The notes beneath the pieces are model-generated. The model had not been told where the DNA came from. It ran no database searches and was given only the letters and a program-made list of their open reading frames with translations. Positions 1 to 8,086 of a stretch of DNA of 28,788 nt are shown here, piece by piece; position 1 is the stretch's first letter; the number at the start of each line of letters is the position of its first letter. Location: contig DASTXH010000047.1 of NCBI GenBank assembly GCA_035758575.1, forward strand, positions 1 to 28,788, given 5' to 3'. The stretch is from JANWHZ01 sp035758575. GTDB lineage: Bacteria; Patescibacteriota; Saccharimonadia; Saccharimonadales; UBA4665. The position numbers and the translations under genes were made by a program.

Positions 1-8
1 GTAAACAT
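1..8 (-). CDS. possible start of the gene downstream of rnpA (edge fragment)
   Basis: An ATG lies on the minus strand 9 bases after the rnpA stop, followed by codons for Met-Phe before the window ends. In many bacteria the gene after rnpA encodes the membrane insertase YidC. Only two full codons are visible, so the identity is a guess from gene order. Confidence 0.2.
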
Positions 9-17
9 AGCGGCGTC

Positions 18-422
18 TTAATCCTCTTTCCTTGTAACTATATCATGCCGGACGGGCTGGGATGCAGGGCGCGCTACCTTTGTTACCCGCGCCTTCACCA
101 GCATACGCTCCACCAGTGCCTGCAATTGAACGGCGGGCATATCGGCAAGCTGGTCGCTAAACACGGTAAACACCAGATCGTACGGCTCGGTTATTGTAAC
201 ACTTTGCAAACGTACCGCCTCATATATACGCCGGCGTATGCGGTTGCGCCGTACCGCAGATTTGTGCACCTTGCGACTGACAATAACCGCCGCGCGGTAC
301 GATGCACGGCGGTTATTGCGCGCAACGCGTAGCGACATATGCTGATCACGCACAACAACACCATGCCGATAGACAAAATTGAGGCTAGCATGTCCGTGAA
401 ACCGGTGCAGTTTCGATATCAT
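18..422 (-). CDS. rnpA: ribonuclease P protein component
   Basis: 134 residues. This is the protein subunit that binds the RNase P RNA and helps remove 5' leaders from pre-tRNAs. The family signature, a basic RNR-x-RRR-type helix, is visible at about residues 60-72 (RNRIRRRIYEAVR), and the N-terminal half is rich in Arg and Lys as expected. The frame is open further upstream to 524, but that extension would overlap rpmH in another frame. The ATG at 422 begins a normal-length protein and is chosen. An AAGGA sits about 13 bases upstream, a weak and distant ribosome site. It follows rpmH by 52 bases on the same strand, the classic rpmH-rnpA pair, and is probably co-transcribed with it. Confidence 0.93.
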   Translation of the reverse strand: MISKLHRFHGHASLNFVYRHGVVVRDQHMSLRVARNNRRASYRAAVIVSRKVHKSAVRRNRIRRRIYEAVRLQSVTITEPYDLVFTVFSDQLADMPAVQLQALVERMLVKARVTKVARPASQPVRHDIVTRKED

Positions 423-474
423 GACTACAAGTGCGTCCTTACCTAACGTATTTCGGACGCCCGCAGGCGCTGTC

Positions 475-615
475 TTAAGCGCTAAGGCGAGCGCGGCCCT
501 TAAGGCGACGGCGGCGCAGTACAACGCGACCGGCCCGGGTAGCCATGCGCTTCAAGAAGCCATGTTCGGCTGAACGGTGGCGTTTTTTTGGTTGATAGGT
601 TCTTTTCGTTGCCAT
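475..615 (-). CDS. rpmH: 50S ribosomal protein L34
   Basis: 46 residues, the normal length of L34, a small very basic protein of the large ribosomal subunit. The N-terminus reads KRTYQPKKRHR and the C-terminal half has the Arg-rich VLRRRRLKGRARLSA pattern typical of the family. It starts at the ATG at 615 and ends with TAA. No Shine-Dalgarno sequence is present. A TACAAT hexamer lies exactly 7 bases before the ATG, so the transcript may be leaderless. It is divergent from dnaA across a DnaA-box spacer, a gene order seen at many bacterial origins. Confidence 0.96.
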   Translation of the reverse strand: MATKRTYQPKKRHRSAEHGFLKRMATRAGRVVLRRRRLKGRARLSA

Positions 616-622
616 AGTTGTT

Positions 623-628
623 ATTGTA
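623..628 (-). promoter_or_regulatory. -10-like hexamer of rpmH, possible leaderless promoter
   Basis: TACAAT on the minus strand followed by 7 bases and then the rpmH ATG. No convincing -35 is seen. The spacing would put the transcript start at or next to the start codon. Confidence 0.45.
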
Positions 629-761
629 CCTTATTTCGTTGCTTAGCTTATTGTTTTCTGTCTATATAAGACAAAACACTTGGGGCGTACTGTCGCGTCA
701 AGTATTTTATATCGTCCCATACCGTAGAATCGACAATATTTAACCAACTAAGTCTAGCAAG

Positions 762-885
762 TTTTCCACTCTTACGCAAACTATTTCCACAGATCCTAAG
801 GTGTTAGCGTAAGCTGTGGATAAGTAAACCCTATACTCCACTTCCCTGCCATTCCATGATGTAATTTTTGAACACTTGTGGAAAA
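762..885. promoter_or_regulatory. DnaA-box cluster upstream of dnaA
   Basis: This lies in the 328-base gap between rpmH and dnaA. Matches to the DnaA box TTATCCACA are TTTTCCACT (762-770, plus), ATTTCCACA (783-791, plus), a perfect box on the minus strand (815-823) and TTTTCCACA on the minus strand (877-885). A TATAGT at 902-907 could be the dnaA -10 region, with the last box covering the -35 area. That would fit autorepression by DnaA, which is inference. The rest of the gap (616-761) is AT-rich with no gene seen. Confidence 0.7.
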
Positions 886-943
886 GTTCGACCATATTCG
901 CTATAGTCGAGTGCATACGAATGCGAGGGGAAGGACGGTAGCA

Positions 944-2335
944 ATGCCGCAAGACAGTCTTTGGCGAACAGTACTTGGTGAGGTTGAGCTTTCAGTCTCG
1001 CGCGGGAACTTCGTGACCTGGTTCAAAAACACTACATTGCTGCACCATAGCGAGACGGCAGTCGTCATTGGCGTGCCGAATGTCTTCATAAAACAGCAGC
1101 TGGAGCGTAAATACGCAGAGCTGCTGCGTGCTACTCTGGAAAAGAATGGCATCAACCACAAAGAAATCATTTTCAAGATACAGAGCAGCAACGCCCCTGT
1201 CCGCGAGCCGGAAGATGAGCCGATCCTTGCACATGCCACGCCTGCTACAGAAACTGCCGCACAACCAAAAATGGAATACGCGCAGCCTGTGGGCAAAAAC
1301 AGCCTTACCCATCCCTACCGCCAAGGATTGAACGAACGGTATACGTTTGACAACTTTATCGTTGGCTCGGGCAACGAGCTGGCCTTTGCCGCCTGCCAGT
1401 CCATCGTACAGCTGCCCGGCGCCAAATATAACCCACTCTTTTTATATGGCGGCGTCGGCATCGGCAAAACACATCTCATGCAAGCCGCAGGCAACGCCGT
1501 GTTGGCGCGTAACCCGGCTGCAAAAATACTATACATATCGACGGAACAATTCGTTCAGGAATTTGTAGATGCGATCCGCTTCAAAAAAACGGCCGACTTT
1601 GCCAGCCGCTACCGAAGCGTGGACATGCTGATCGTAGACGACGTGCAGTTCATTGCCGGCAAAGAAAAGATGCAGGAAGAATTCTTCCATACTTTCAACG
1701 CCCTGCATCAAGCAAACAAGCAGATTATCATCAGCTCAGACAAACCGCCGCGCGACATCCCCACCCTGGAGGAACGTTTGCGCAGCCGCTTCGCCTGGGG
1801 AATGACCATAGACATGCAAAACCCGGATTTCGAAACCCGGTGCGCCATTGTACAAGCCAAGGCCGAAACCAGCGGCGTAGAGCTGCCGAGTGATGTCAGT
1901 GAGTACTTAGCTACCAACGTTCCTACCAACATCCGCGAGCTAGAAGGCGCGCTGAACCAGTTGCTGGCCTTTTGCGAAATGCGCGGCCTGGCGCCAGATC
2001 TGTCTATTACCACTAGCTTGCTGGGTGCCGCCAAAACCCGGCCAAAACATCTCAGCGCCAAACACATCATCGAGCGCACGGCACGCCATTTCCAAATACC
2101 AGTTGAGGACATATTGGGGCCCAAACGGGATAAAGACATCGTCGTACCGCGCCAGGTTGCCATGTACATGCTGCGCAGCGAGCTGCATTTGAGCTTCCCA
2201 AAAATCGCCAAAGAGCTGGGCCGCAAAGATCACACCACCGCTATCCATTCGGTAGAAAAAATCGAAAAAGAATCAAGGCTGGACAATGAGATACGGACCG
2301 CCATAGCCGACATAAAGGAGCGCTTGTATGCATAG
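944..2335 (+). CDS. dnaA: chromosomal replication initiator DnaA
   Basis: 463 residues. This AAA+ ATPase binds DnaA boxes and opens the origin. Visible parts are an N-terminal interaction domain (about 1-80), a variable linker (about 80-130), the AAA+ domain with Walker A GGVGIGKT near 169-176 and Walker B LIVDD near 229-233, and the C-terminal DNA-binding domain with the DnaA signature DHTTAIHSV at about 429. The frame also opens at a GTG at 878, but that lies inside a DnaA box and lacks a ribosome site. The ATG at 944 has a GGGGAAGGA sequence ending 8 bases upstream and gives the usual N-terminus (PQDSLWRTVLGEVE). It is followed by a DnaA-box-rich gap and dnaN. Confidence 0.97.
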   Translation: MPQDSLWRTVLGEVELSVSRGNFVTWFKNTTLLHHSETAVVIGVPNVFIKQQLERKYAELLRATLEKNGINHKEIIFKIQSSNAPVREPEDEPILAHATPATETAAQPKMEYAQPVGKNSLTHPYRQGLNERYTFDNFIVGSGNELAFAACQSIVQLPGAKYNPLFLYGGVGIGKTHLMQAAGNAVLARNPAAKILYISTEQFVQEFVDAIRFKKTADFASRYRSVDMLIVDDVQFIAGKEKMQEEFFHTFNALHQANKQIIISSDKPPRDIPTLEERLRSRFAWGMTIDMQNPDFETRCAIVQAKAETSGVELPSDVSEYLATNVPTNIRELEGALNQLLAFCEMRGLAPDLSITTSLLGAAKTRPKHLSAKHIIERTARHFQIPVEDILGPKRDKDIVVPRQVAMYMLRSELHLSFPKIAKELGRKDHTTAIHSVEKIEKESRLDNEIRTAIADIKERLYA

Positions 2336-2629
2336 CAGTACAGCCAGCTGTGCACAAACCTACCATTTCCGGGGAAAACCTGTGGGGTCACAGCGGCAAA
2401 CTACCGGAAGCACCCCGCACAAAGCCACAACCCACAGTCAATGTTCACATGTATTGTGCACAAAAATGGGTACAAATGTGCCCTCAACCCACCTGCTCTC
2501 CCCGCTATTATCCACCCACAAAAACGATCGAACACATCTGGTATACAACAGCTTATACACACAATCCACAGGACCTATAACAAGTAAAACAACGTATATT
2601 TATACATTAGTAGAAAGGACGACCTGGGT
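2336..2629. other. candidate replication origin (oriC) between dnaA and dnaN
   Basis: A 294-base gap with no convincing gene. It holds DnaA-box-like sites: TTGTGCACA (2349-2357, minus), the palindrome TTGTGCACAA (2454-2463), TTATCCACC (2508-2516), TTATACACA (2553-2561) and CAATCCACA (2562-2570). The last two are adjacent, followed by an AT-rich stretch (about 2578-2611) that could unwind. The dnaA-dnaN position is a common origin site. The upstream cluster (762-885) may form a second half. A short open frame here lacks codon character and is treated as spurious. Confidence 0.65.
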
Positions 2630-3721
2630 ATGAACCTGCAAGTCACGCAAGAAAATCTGAATAAGGCGCTTAATGCAGTCGCTCGTGTCGCCAATATGCG
2701 CAACCCCCTGCCCGTCCTGGCTAACGTACTCATAAAAACCAGCAACAACCGCCTTAGTATCGCCGCAACCAACCTAGATATCGCCATTACCCAATACGTG
2801 GGCGCAAAGATTGCCGAAGAAGGTTCTATCACCGTCCCTGCCCGGCTGATGCAGGATTTTGTGAGCAGCCTGCCAGCCGGCGTGATTGAGCTGAAACTGG
2901 AAGAGACGCGTCTGCATATCACCACCGAGCGCTACAATTCAGTTATAAACGGCATCGTAGCCGACGATTTCCCTGTGATGCCTACTATTGAGGGAGGTAA
3001 GACCTGTGCCATTCCCGGTACGACTCTGAAAAAAGGTTTGCAGCAAGTAGTGTTCGCCGCGTCAGGCGATGAATCCCGCCCGGTGCTGACGGGCGTGCTG
3101 CTGCATGCGATTGAGGGCAAGCTGCATATGGCAGCTACAGACAGCTATCGTCTGGCTGAGAAAGAGCTGGGCGCGGCTGCTGATAGTATGAACTTGCTTG
3201 TCCCGGCTAGTGCCATGCAGGACTTACTGCGCATTCTGGGCGACGGTGATGATGAAGTGAGTTTGACGTACGATGAACAGCAGGTACTGTTCCACATCGG
3301 CGACACCGAGTTGGTAGCGCGACTGCTGGAAGGAAAATATCCTGACTATCGCAAGCTCATCCCGGCTAAGTTTACTGTGTCGAGTGTCCTGAAGCGGGCT
3401 GATTTCGTAAACGTCACCAAAGTGTCGAGCCTGTTTGCGCGCGAAAGCGCCGGCAGCGTGACTATAGAGGTGGACGAGGCTGCGCAACAACTGAGCATCC
3501 GGTCTATCGCATCGCAGCTGGGTGAAAACGTGGCGACGGCTACGGCAAAGGTTACTGGCACGGGCAGTATCACACTCAACTCACGCTACCTTTTGGATGC
3601 GCTGCAGGCGCTATCGGGTGATGAGGTGTCGTTTAGCTTTAATGGCAAACTGGAGCCTACGCTGCTGCGCGATGCCGCACATCCCGACTATTCGCATATT
3701 ATCATGCCGCTAAAAAGTTAG
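2630..3721 (+). CDS. dnaN: DNA polymerase III beta subunit (sliding clamp)
   Basis: 363 residues, the usual length. It forms a ring-shaped dimer that tethers the polymerase to DNA. It begins MNLQVTQENLNKALNAVARV and keeps family landmarks such as PVLANVLI near residues 28-35 and PVLTGVLL near 149. It ends in the expected C-terminal clamp sequence (PDYSHIIMPLKS). AAAGGA at 2614-2619 lies 10 bases before the ATG and serves as the ribosome site. It lies between the presumed oriC and recF. The 32-base gap to recF holds a separate -10-like element, so recF may be transcribed on its own as well as with dnaN. Confidence 0.97.
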   Translation: MNLQVTQENLNKALNAVARVANMRNPLPVLANVLIKTSNNRLSIAATNLDIAITQYVGAKIAEEGSITVPARLMQDFVSSLPAGVIELKLEETRLHITTERYNSVINGIVADDFPVMPTIEGGKTCAIPGTTLKKGLQQVVFAASGDESRPVLTGVLLHAIEGKLHMAATDSYRLAEKELGAAADSMNLLVPASAMQDLLRILGDGDDEVSLTYDEQQVLFHIGDTELVARLLEGKYPDYRKLIPAKFTVSSVLKRADFVNVTKVSSLFARESAGSVTIEVDEAAQQLSIRSIASQLGENVATATAKVTGTGSITLNSRYLLDALQALSGDEVSFSFNGKLEPTLLRDAAHPDYSHIIMPLKS

Positions 3722-3746
3722 GCCGGCAGCCTCGCTCCGGTAAAAT
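3718..3746 (+). promoter_or_regulatory. possible recF promoter with leaderless start
   Basis: TTAGGC (3718-3723), a 17-base spacer and TAAAAT (3741-3746). The recF GTG begins 7 bases after the hexamer. No Shine-Dalgarno sequence lies in the gap. Confidence 0.4.
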
Positions 3747-3753
3747 AGCTGTA

Positions 3754-4815
3754 GTGATTACGAGTATTCGACTGCAACACTATCGGTCGTACGATGACGC
3801 ATCGTACGACCTAGACGAGGGCGTGACGATTATCGTCGGCCCCAATGCTAGCGGCAAGACGAACTTGCTCGAGGCTCTGCTGGTGGTGGCGCGGGGCGGA
3901 TCGTACCGCGTCCGGGATGCAGACCTTATCGCCTTTAACCAGCCATGGGCGCGGCTGGACGCTCGGGCTGACGGTGTGGTGCGTACGGTGAAGCTATTGC
4001 GTGAGCCCAATCCAGAAAAGCTCTACGAAATAGATGGCAAAACATTAAAAAGGCTTACTATAGATCACCTTATACCGGCCGTGCTGTTTGAGCCGAATCA
4101 TTTGCTGTTGCTTGGCGGCTCGCCCGACAGGCGACGTGAGTATCTAGATGAACTTTTGGGTCAAACGATAGTTGGCTATGGTACCCTGCTTCGGGCGTAT
4201 CGGCGCACGCTTGCCCAGCGCAATAGGCTCCTTAAAAGCCAGCATATAGTTCGGGATGAACTGTTCCCCTGGAATATCCGGCTAAGCGAGCTCGGCGCAC
4301 GTATTGTGCGCGCCCGGGTTGGCCTAGTTGAGCAAATAGCAGAGCTTATTGGTGGCCTGTATGGTGAGCTTTCGGGTGCCAGTACACCGGTAACGATTGT
4401 ATATCGTGCCGGGGCCGAACCTGGCCAGTACGAAACCAATATGCTCCACCAGTTGGGGGCGCGGTTGCAGGACGACATTGCACGCGGTTTCACCTCGTTC
4501 GGTCCACACCGCGAGGATTTTACGGTGCTGTTCTCTGGCCGGCCTGCTCAGGAGGTTGCATCACGCGGCGAAACCCGCACTGCCGTATTGTGTCTAAAAG
4601 TAGTTGAGTTGCAGCTCCTGCAGGCACGGCGGAGCCAGCCGCCGATACTTTTGTTGGATGATGTGTTCAGTGAGCTCGACGCGGTTCGTAGGCGTGCACT
4701 CACCACGCATATGCGCCCCTACCAGACATTTATTACTACTACCGATGCAGATATGCTCGGCCGGCAGTTCGCTGCGCGTTGCCGTATCATTGCAACCCAA
4801 GAGGGGCTGGCCTAG
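3754..4815 (+). CDS. recF: DNA replication and repair protein RecF
   Basis: 353 residues. This SMC-like ATPase helps load RecA at gapped DNA. Walker A GPNASGKT is at residues 29-36, the family start motif LQHYRSY at 7-13, and the Walker B/D-loop LLLDDVFSELD near residue 300. Length matches the family. The start is a GTG; the downstream sequence matches the usual RecF N-terminus, so no later start is preferred. No Shine-Dalgarno is present and a TAAAAT sits 7 bases upstream. A perfect 12-base inverted repeat lies at codons 11-20. The TAG stop shares the tetranucleotide CTAG with the stop of the convergent gene on the other strand. Confidence 0.95.
   Translation: MITSIRLQHYRSYDDASYDLDEGVTIIVGPNASGKTNLLEALLVVARGGSYRVRDADLIAFNQPWARLDARADGVVRTVKLLREPNPEKLYEIDGKTLKRLTIDHLIPAVLFEPNHLLLLGGSPDRRREYLDELLGQTIVGYGTLLRAYRRTLAQRNRLLKSQHIVRDELFPWNIRLSELGARIVRARVGLVEQIAELIGGLYGELSGASTPVTIVYRAGAEPGQYETNMLHQLGARLQDDIARGFTSFGPHREDFTVLFSGRPAQEVASRGETRTAVLCLKVVELQLLQARRSQPPILLLDDVFSELDAVRRRALTTHMRPYQTFITTTDADMLGRQFAARCRIIATQEGLA
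3785..3811. repeat. perfect 12-bp inverted repeat inside recF
   Basis: GGTCGTACGATG (3785-3796) and its exact complement (3800-3811) are separated by ACG. The arms lie about 31 bases after the recF start codon and encode the sequence around Tyr10-Asp21. In the mRNA this would be a strong hairpin close to the translation start. Confidence 0.8.
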
Positions 4816-5558
4816 CTTCCCTGGCTCAATACCCCGGAATCAAACACTTGGCGATTATGAGAGTTCGGGTCACGTAAAAAGAGCTGTGCCTGCAACAAGC
4901 CTATCGCATCCAGCGTGGCATTATATTGCTTGTGATCTATGATCATGATGAATGTATATGGCTGGGTAAAACCATCGGATGATACTTGGCCCAGGCTTAT
5001 GCTCGATGAGTCTATGTTGATATTGTTCGCGGATGGGTCAAACGACCGCAAGGCTTGCTCCATCTCGTTGACCTGGAGGGCACTTATGCCATTGTTGATC
5101 AAACCGTCGATTCCGGTGTAGGCGGCGGTACCGGATGATGCCGGTGCTATTGACGGCGTCTGATCCTGGCCGTTAATGGAAACGCGCGTGCTCAGAATGC
5201 CACCGTTATTCGTAACGGTCACAACGACCGGCAGCGTCTGCGTGCTGGGGTTTAGCTGCAATGTAAAATCGTACGTTGGCGTGTCGAATGTAACGCTTCC
5301 CTGCACGGTCATAGTGACGGTGCCGGTATTGTTAGCCCGTAGATAATCGTTGATGCGAGCTAGGGTGTATTGGTAGCTAGACGCAGGCATCCAGTTTAGG
5401 AGGGCGCTGGGGTTGGTGAGCGCCGTTGATCCTGCGGGTGTCGCGGAAGCAAACGAGTACTGGCTATAGCCCATCCGATATATGCTAATACTGACTATCA
5501 GTGCAACTAACATGCCGCCAAGTATGGCTAGGCGCATCGTAAACGGCGAATTACGCAT
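4812..5558 (-). CDS. single-pass membrane protein, unknown function
   Basis: 248 residues. A short basic N-terminus is followed by one hydrophobic segment (about residues 9-27), then an extracytoplasmic domain rich in Thr, Ser, Asn and Val with predicted beta character. No catalytic motif was recognised. The start is the ATG at 5558, which overlaps the stop of the upstream gene by 8 bases (ATGCGTAA), so translation is probably coupled. An upstream in-frame ATG at 5588 would overlap more and gives a less membrane-like N-terminus. The gene ends tail-to-tail with recF. The upstream partner has the same single-anchor design, so the two products may work together. Function not known. Confidence 0.8.
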   Translation of the reverse strand: MRNSPFTMRLAILGGMLVALIVSISIYRMGYSQYSFASATPAGSTALTNPSALLNWMPASSYQYTLARINDYLRANNTGTVTMTVQGSVTFDTPTYDFTLQLNPSTQTLPVVVTVTNNGGILSTRVSINGQDQTPSIAPASSGTAAYTGIDGLINNGISALQVNEMEQALRSFDPSANNINIDSSSISLGQVSSDGFTQPYTFIMIIDHKQYNATLDAIGLLQAQLFLRDPNSHNRQVFDSGVLSQGS

Positions 5559-6153
5559 CGTTCCTCGCAGCCAGCAACGATTGCACATATGCCCCTACGG
5601 CGGATGGCATGCTGCTTATACTTTGAGGATAGCTTGGTGCGTTGCAGTATGCGACAGTCCACGACTTATGCGTTTCGTCATAATGCAGTGCTAGTACGGT
5701 TCCGTCCGGCGTGAGCTTGCCGGCAATCCAGTTATCGGGGAAATACTGAACGGTATCGAATTTAGGGACGAGCGTAGAATTGGGTACGGCTCCCAGGGTC
5801 GAGCTCGCCACAGAGTTGGCGTCCCGCGGCAGCAGCGTTGGCTTGAACTGTGTGGTGGCTAGCAGGCTAATGTGGAGCGTCCCCTGATATGATTCGATTG
5901 TGGGCGAAGTGACGCTTATCTGGTAATTTCCTGGCCTCATCTTGATGGGTGTTGCCGTGACGCGGTGCCCGTTTATGGCCACGGTTGCATTGCTCGGTAT
6001 GCCCGATATGGCGGCGTGACCAAAGCCTGCTACGGCCAGGAAAATGAATACCGCACAAAGAACTGCGCCTACCGCGATGCATACGTTGAGGATTGTTCGT
6101 ATGAGTTTGTCTGGCGACTGAACTTGGTAGGGTTGCACCGAGTAATCTTCCAT
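5551..6153 (-). CDS. PEGA-domain membrane protein
   Basis: 200 residues. Residues 1-20 are probably cytoplasmic, about 22-44 form one membrane segment, and about 48-95 resemble a PEGA domain (ISGIPSNATVAINGHRV, then a GNYQISV turn), a small beta fold common in surface proteins. The C-terminal part (about 130-190) has beta-strand-like Trp/Tyr-rich sequence of unknown fold. The ATG at 6153 is preferred over the in-frame ATG at 6165 because TATGAT ends 7 bases before it, matching the leaderless pattern of other genes here. It overlaps the next gene by 8 bases. It lies 48 bases downstream of the secreted hydrolase gene. The PEGA call is by eye. Confidence 0.8.
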   Translation of the reverse strand: MEDYSVQPYQVQSPDKLIRTILNVCIAVGAVLCAVFIFLAVAGFGHAAISGIPSNATVAINGHRVTATPIKMRPGNYQISVTSPTIESYQGTLHISLLATTQFKPTLLPRDANSVASSTLGAVPNSTLVPKFDTVQYFPDNWIAGKLTPDGTVLALHYDETHKSWTVAYCNAPSYPQSISSMPSAVGAYVQSLLAARNDA

Positions 6154-6160
6154 ATATTTA

Positions 6161-6166
6161 ATCATA
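6161..6166 (-). promoter_or_regulatory. -10-like hexamer of the PEGA gene
   Basis: TATGAT on the minus strand followed by 7 bases and the ATG at 6153. It supports the shorter start and a leaderless transcript. No clear -35 is seen. Confidence 0.4.
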
Positions 6167-6201
6167 CAATACCGTTAGTTTTGTCGTGCATCGTTTCATG
6201 G

Positions 6202-8082
6202 TTAGAACGTGGTGTATGTTACGCCGCCGAAGAGTTGTTTCGCAAAATTATAGTAGTCACCGTATTGTGTCGGATATTGCTTGAAGTCGGTGCTCCCTGG
6301 AGGGGCTCCCCCTACGGTCTCGCGGAGGTTGAAGTAGATCAGATATTCACCTATCATGTCTGCCCAACATTCCGCTGTCTGATCTCCCATAAATGGACCG
6401 GAGGACAGCGGCGCTCCAGTTGAGCTAAAACTGTGTATTTGGCAATCCCAGGTCGGTAGCCATGCATGGTGCAGTGCCCATGGCCCATTTTTAAACTGTG
6501 TGTAGAGATCTTGGTTCCTGAAAGAAAATAGGTGGCCAAGTTCGTGTGTAAGAATGAAACGGTTATAATTTCTGTCGCAGTATCCATACAGAATGACTCC
6601 GCTGGTAGAGGTGAACCCAGAGCCACATGCGCCGCCATTGAGTGTGATCGGAACCGTGCCTTGCGCTGTGAGCTTTGAGTAGAACGTAGGAGATTTAGCT
6701 AATGCGCACATAGTATAGTAGGTTTCGGCTGCCCAGGTTGCGTTTTGGTCTCCCTGCAAATCTACTTTGAACTTAGTCATTAGGTCCTGCTTAATGGCTC
6801 CATAGCCGCTAGGGGCTGTAGTCGTGCAGGCGCCGGCAACGGATCCAGCACCAAGGTTCGCAGAAAGCTGGAGTATCCAATTGTTGAAGCTTGTACCGCA
6901 CGATGTCGGAATGCCGGGGCCGCATAGCCATGGTCCGGTGGCGCCGGTTGCCCACCCTACTTCGATGCCGGGTGACGCTGCGTTGACGCCGATAACGTCG
7001 CCTGCGTTTACGTGCGCACCTACGGTGATGTTGCTATTGACCTGAATAATCTCTGCATAATAGATGTATTGGCTACTGTTTGCTACGCCAGGGTTTTGAT
7101 CAAGCTTCTCTCGTATCTGCGTACAGCCGGAAGTCCTGGCAAATATGCAGTCCTTGGTGCTTACGTATACGATAGTTCCTGCTGCGGGTGAACATATGTC
7201 ATAGCCGGTGCTTTTAGCGGGAGTAAAGTCTATGCCTTGGTCAACGCCGGCAAATGTTGCACCCGGCCCGACAAGCGCGGCGTATTTGTCGGTGTTCCCG
7301 CCACAGCCTGTAGCGCTGCCGCCGCCACAGGAAGTACCTGGCGATGGGCTTCCTGTAGTGGTGCCGCCGTATGCTGCAAGCGCATCCTTGGCAAATTTTA
7401 TACGTGTTGGCGCACTGCTTTGGTTTGCGGGACGCTCGTAGTAGTTCATGAATGCCAGCGTCGCATCGGTTGGATCGGTCGTACTGGTCGTTGCCTTAAG
7501 ATGGTCGCCGGCCGGCTTCTCGCTACTGTTCGGTGCGGTACCCTCCAGCTGTTTCCATAAGAACTCAATTTGCGTCCCCAGGGCGTCGGGGTTTTCGTTC
7601 ATCGTGCTCGCATATGTCCCGATTTTTGTCGGTGGCGTCCACTGCACGATGCCCCAACCCATCTGTTCACTCAGCACATTGGCGGGTATTTTGGAATAGC
7701 TGATAGTTCGGACGCCGGGTATTGCGCCGTCTTGGATGCGTGTGGGTATGCTGCCGGATTCTGCTTGTGTGTTGCCTACAATGCCGGCTGCCTGCGTTTT
7801 GGTGTAGCCCTTACTCACGAAGTAATTAAATATCATCTGGGCGTTGTCGCTGCCGGTTAATGGCGTCCCGCTCGTGGTGGCGGTGCCGCCGGCGGCGCAA
7901 GGATCCGGTACCCAATCGGACCAGTGATTATTGATAGCTGCGCAGTCAATGCTTGAGATGCCTGATGCGCAGGTTGTGTCTGCATAGACCGCAGGCGCAA
8001 ACAGTTGGAATGTAAACACACACACCATAGACACCAGCGTTGCAATGCGGGTGATTTTTAGCCTGTTGCCTAGTGTCTTCAT
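6202..8082 (-). CDS. secreted modular peptidoglycan hydrolase / HExxH metallopeptidase
   Basis: 626 residues in three parts. Residues 1-34 look like a signal peptide (cleavage near VYA-DT). About 75-225 match phage-tail lysozyme domains: AAGIVGNTQAESG, with the likely catalytic Glu, then MGWGIVQWT. About 255-400 resemble an M23 endopeptidase fold, but the usual metal-binding His has become Gln in GVDQGIDF, so this part may only bind. About 430-600 carry HELGH at about 513-517 with a downstream ECWAD that could supply the third zinc ligand, a gluzincin-like pattern. The ATG at 8082 starts 4 bases after the previous gene's stop and gives a proper signal peptide; the open frame to 8115 would overlap that gene. 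Probably cuts cell wall during assembly of, or attack by, the adjacent machine; the target is unknown. Confidence 0.85.
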   Translation of the reverse strand: MKTLGNRLKITRIATLVSMVCVFTFQLFAPAVYADTTCASGISSIDCAAINNHWSDWVPDPCAAGGTATTSGTPLTGSDNAQMIFNYFVSKGYTKTQAAGIVGNTQAESGSIPTRIQDGAIPGVRTISYSKIPANVLSEQMGWGIVQWTPPTKIGTYASTMNENPDALGTQIEFLWKQLEGTAPNSSEKPAGDHLKATTSTTDPTDATLAFMNYYERPANQSSAPTRIKFAKDALAAYGGTTTGSPSPGTSCGGGSATGCGGNTDKYAALVGPGATFAGVDQGIDFTPAKSTGYDICSPAAGTIVYVSTKDCIFARTSGCTQIREKLDQNPGVANSSQYIYYAEIIQVNSNITVGAHVNAGDVIGVNAASPGIEVGWATGATGPWLCGPGIPTSCGTSFNNWILQLSANLGAGSVAGACTTTAPSGYGAIKQDLMTKFKVDLQGDQNATWAAETYYTMCALAKSPTFYSKLTAQGTVPITLNGGACGSGFTSTSGVILYGYCDRNYNRFILTHELGHLFSFRNQDLYTQFKNGPWALHHAWLPTWDCQIHSFSSTGAPLSSGPFMGDQTAECWADMIGEYLIYFNLRETVGGAPPGSTDFKQYPTQYGDYYNFAKQLFGGVTYTTF

Positions 8083-8086
8083 ATGC

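Noticed and set aside
1708..2226. 172-residue open frame antisense to dnaA
   Set aside because: It is the mirror of a strongly conserved dnaA coding region, with no ribosome site and no protein-like pattern.
2328..2633. 101-residue frame in the dnaA-dnaN gap
   Set aside because: Thr/Ser/His-rich translation of DnaA-box sequence, overlapping both neighbours; the region is better explained as the origin.
5965..6423. 152-residue plus-strand frame crossing the PEGA and hydrolase genes
   Set aside because: It spans the ends of two supported minus-strand genes and has no start signal.
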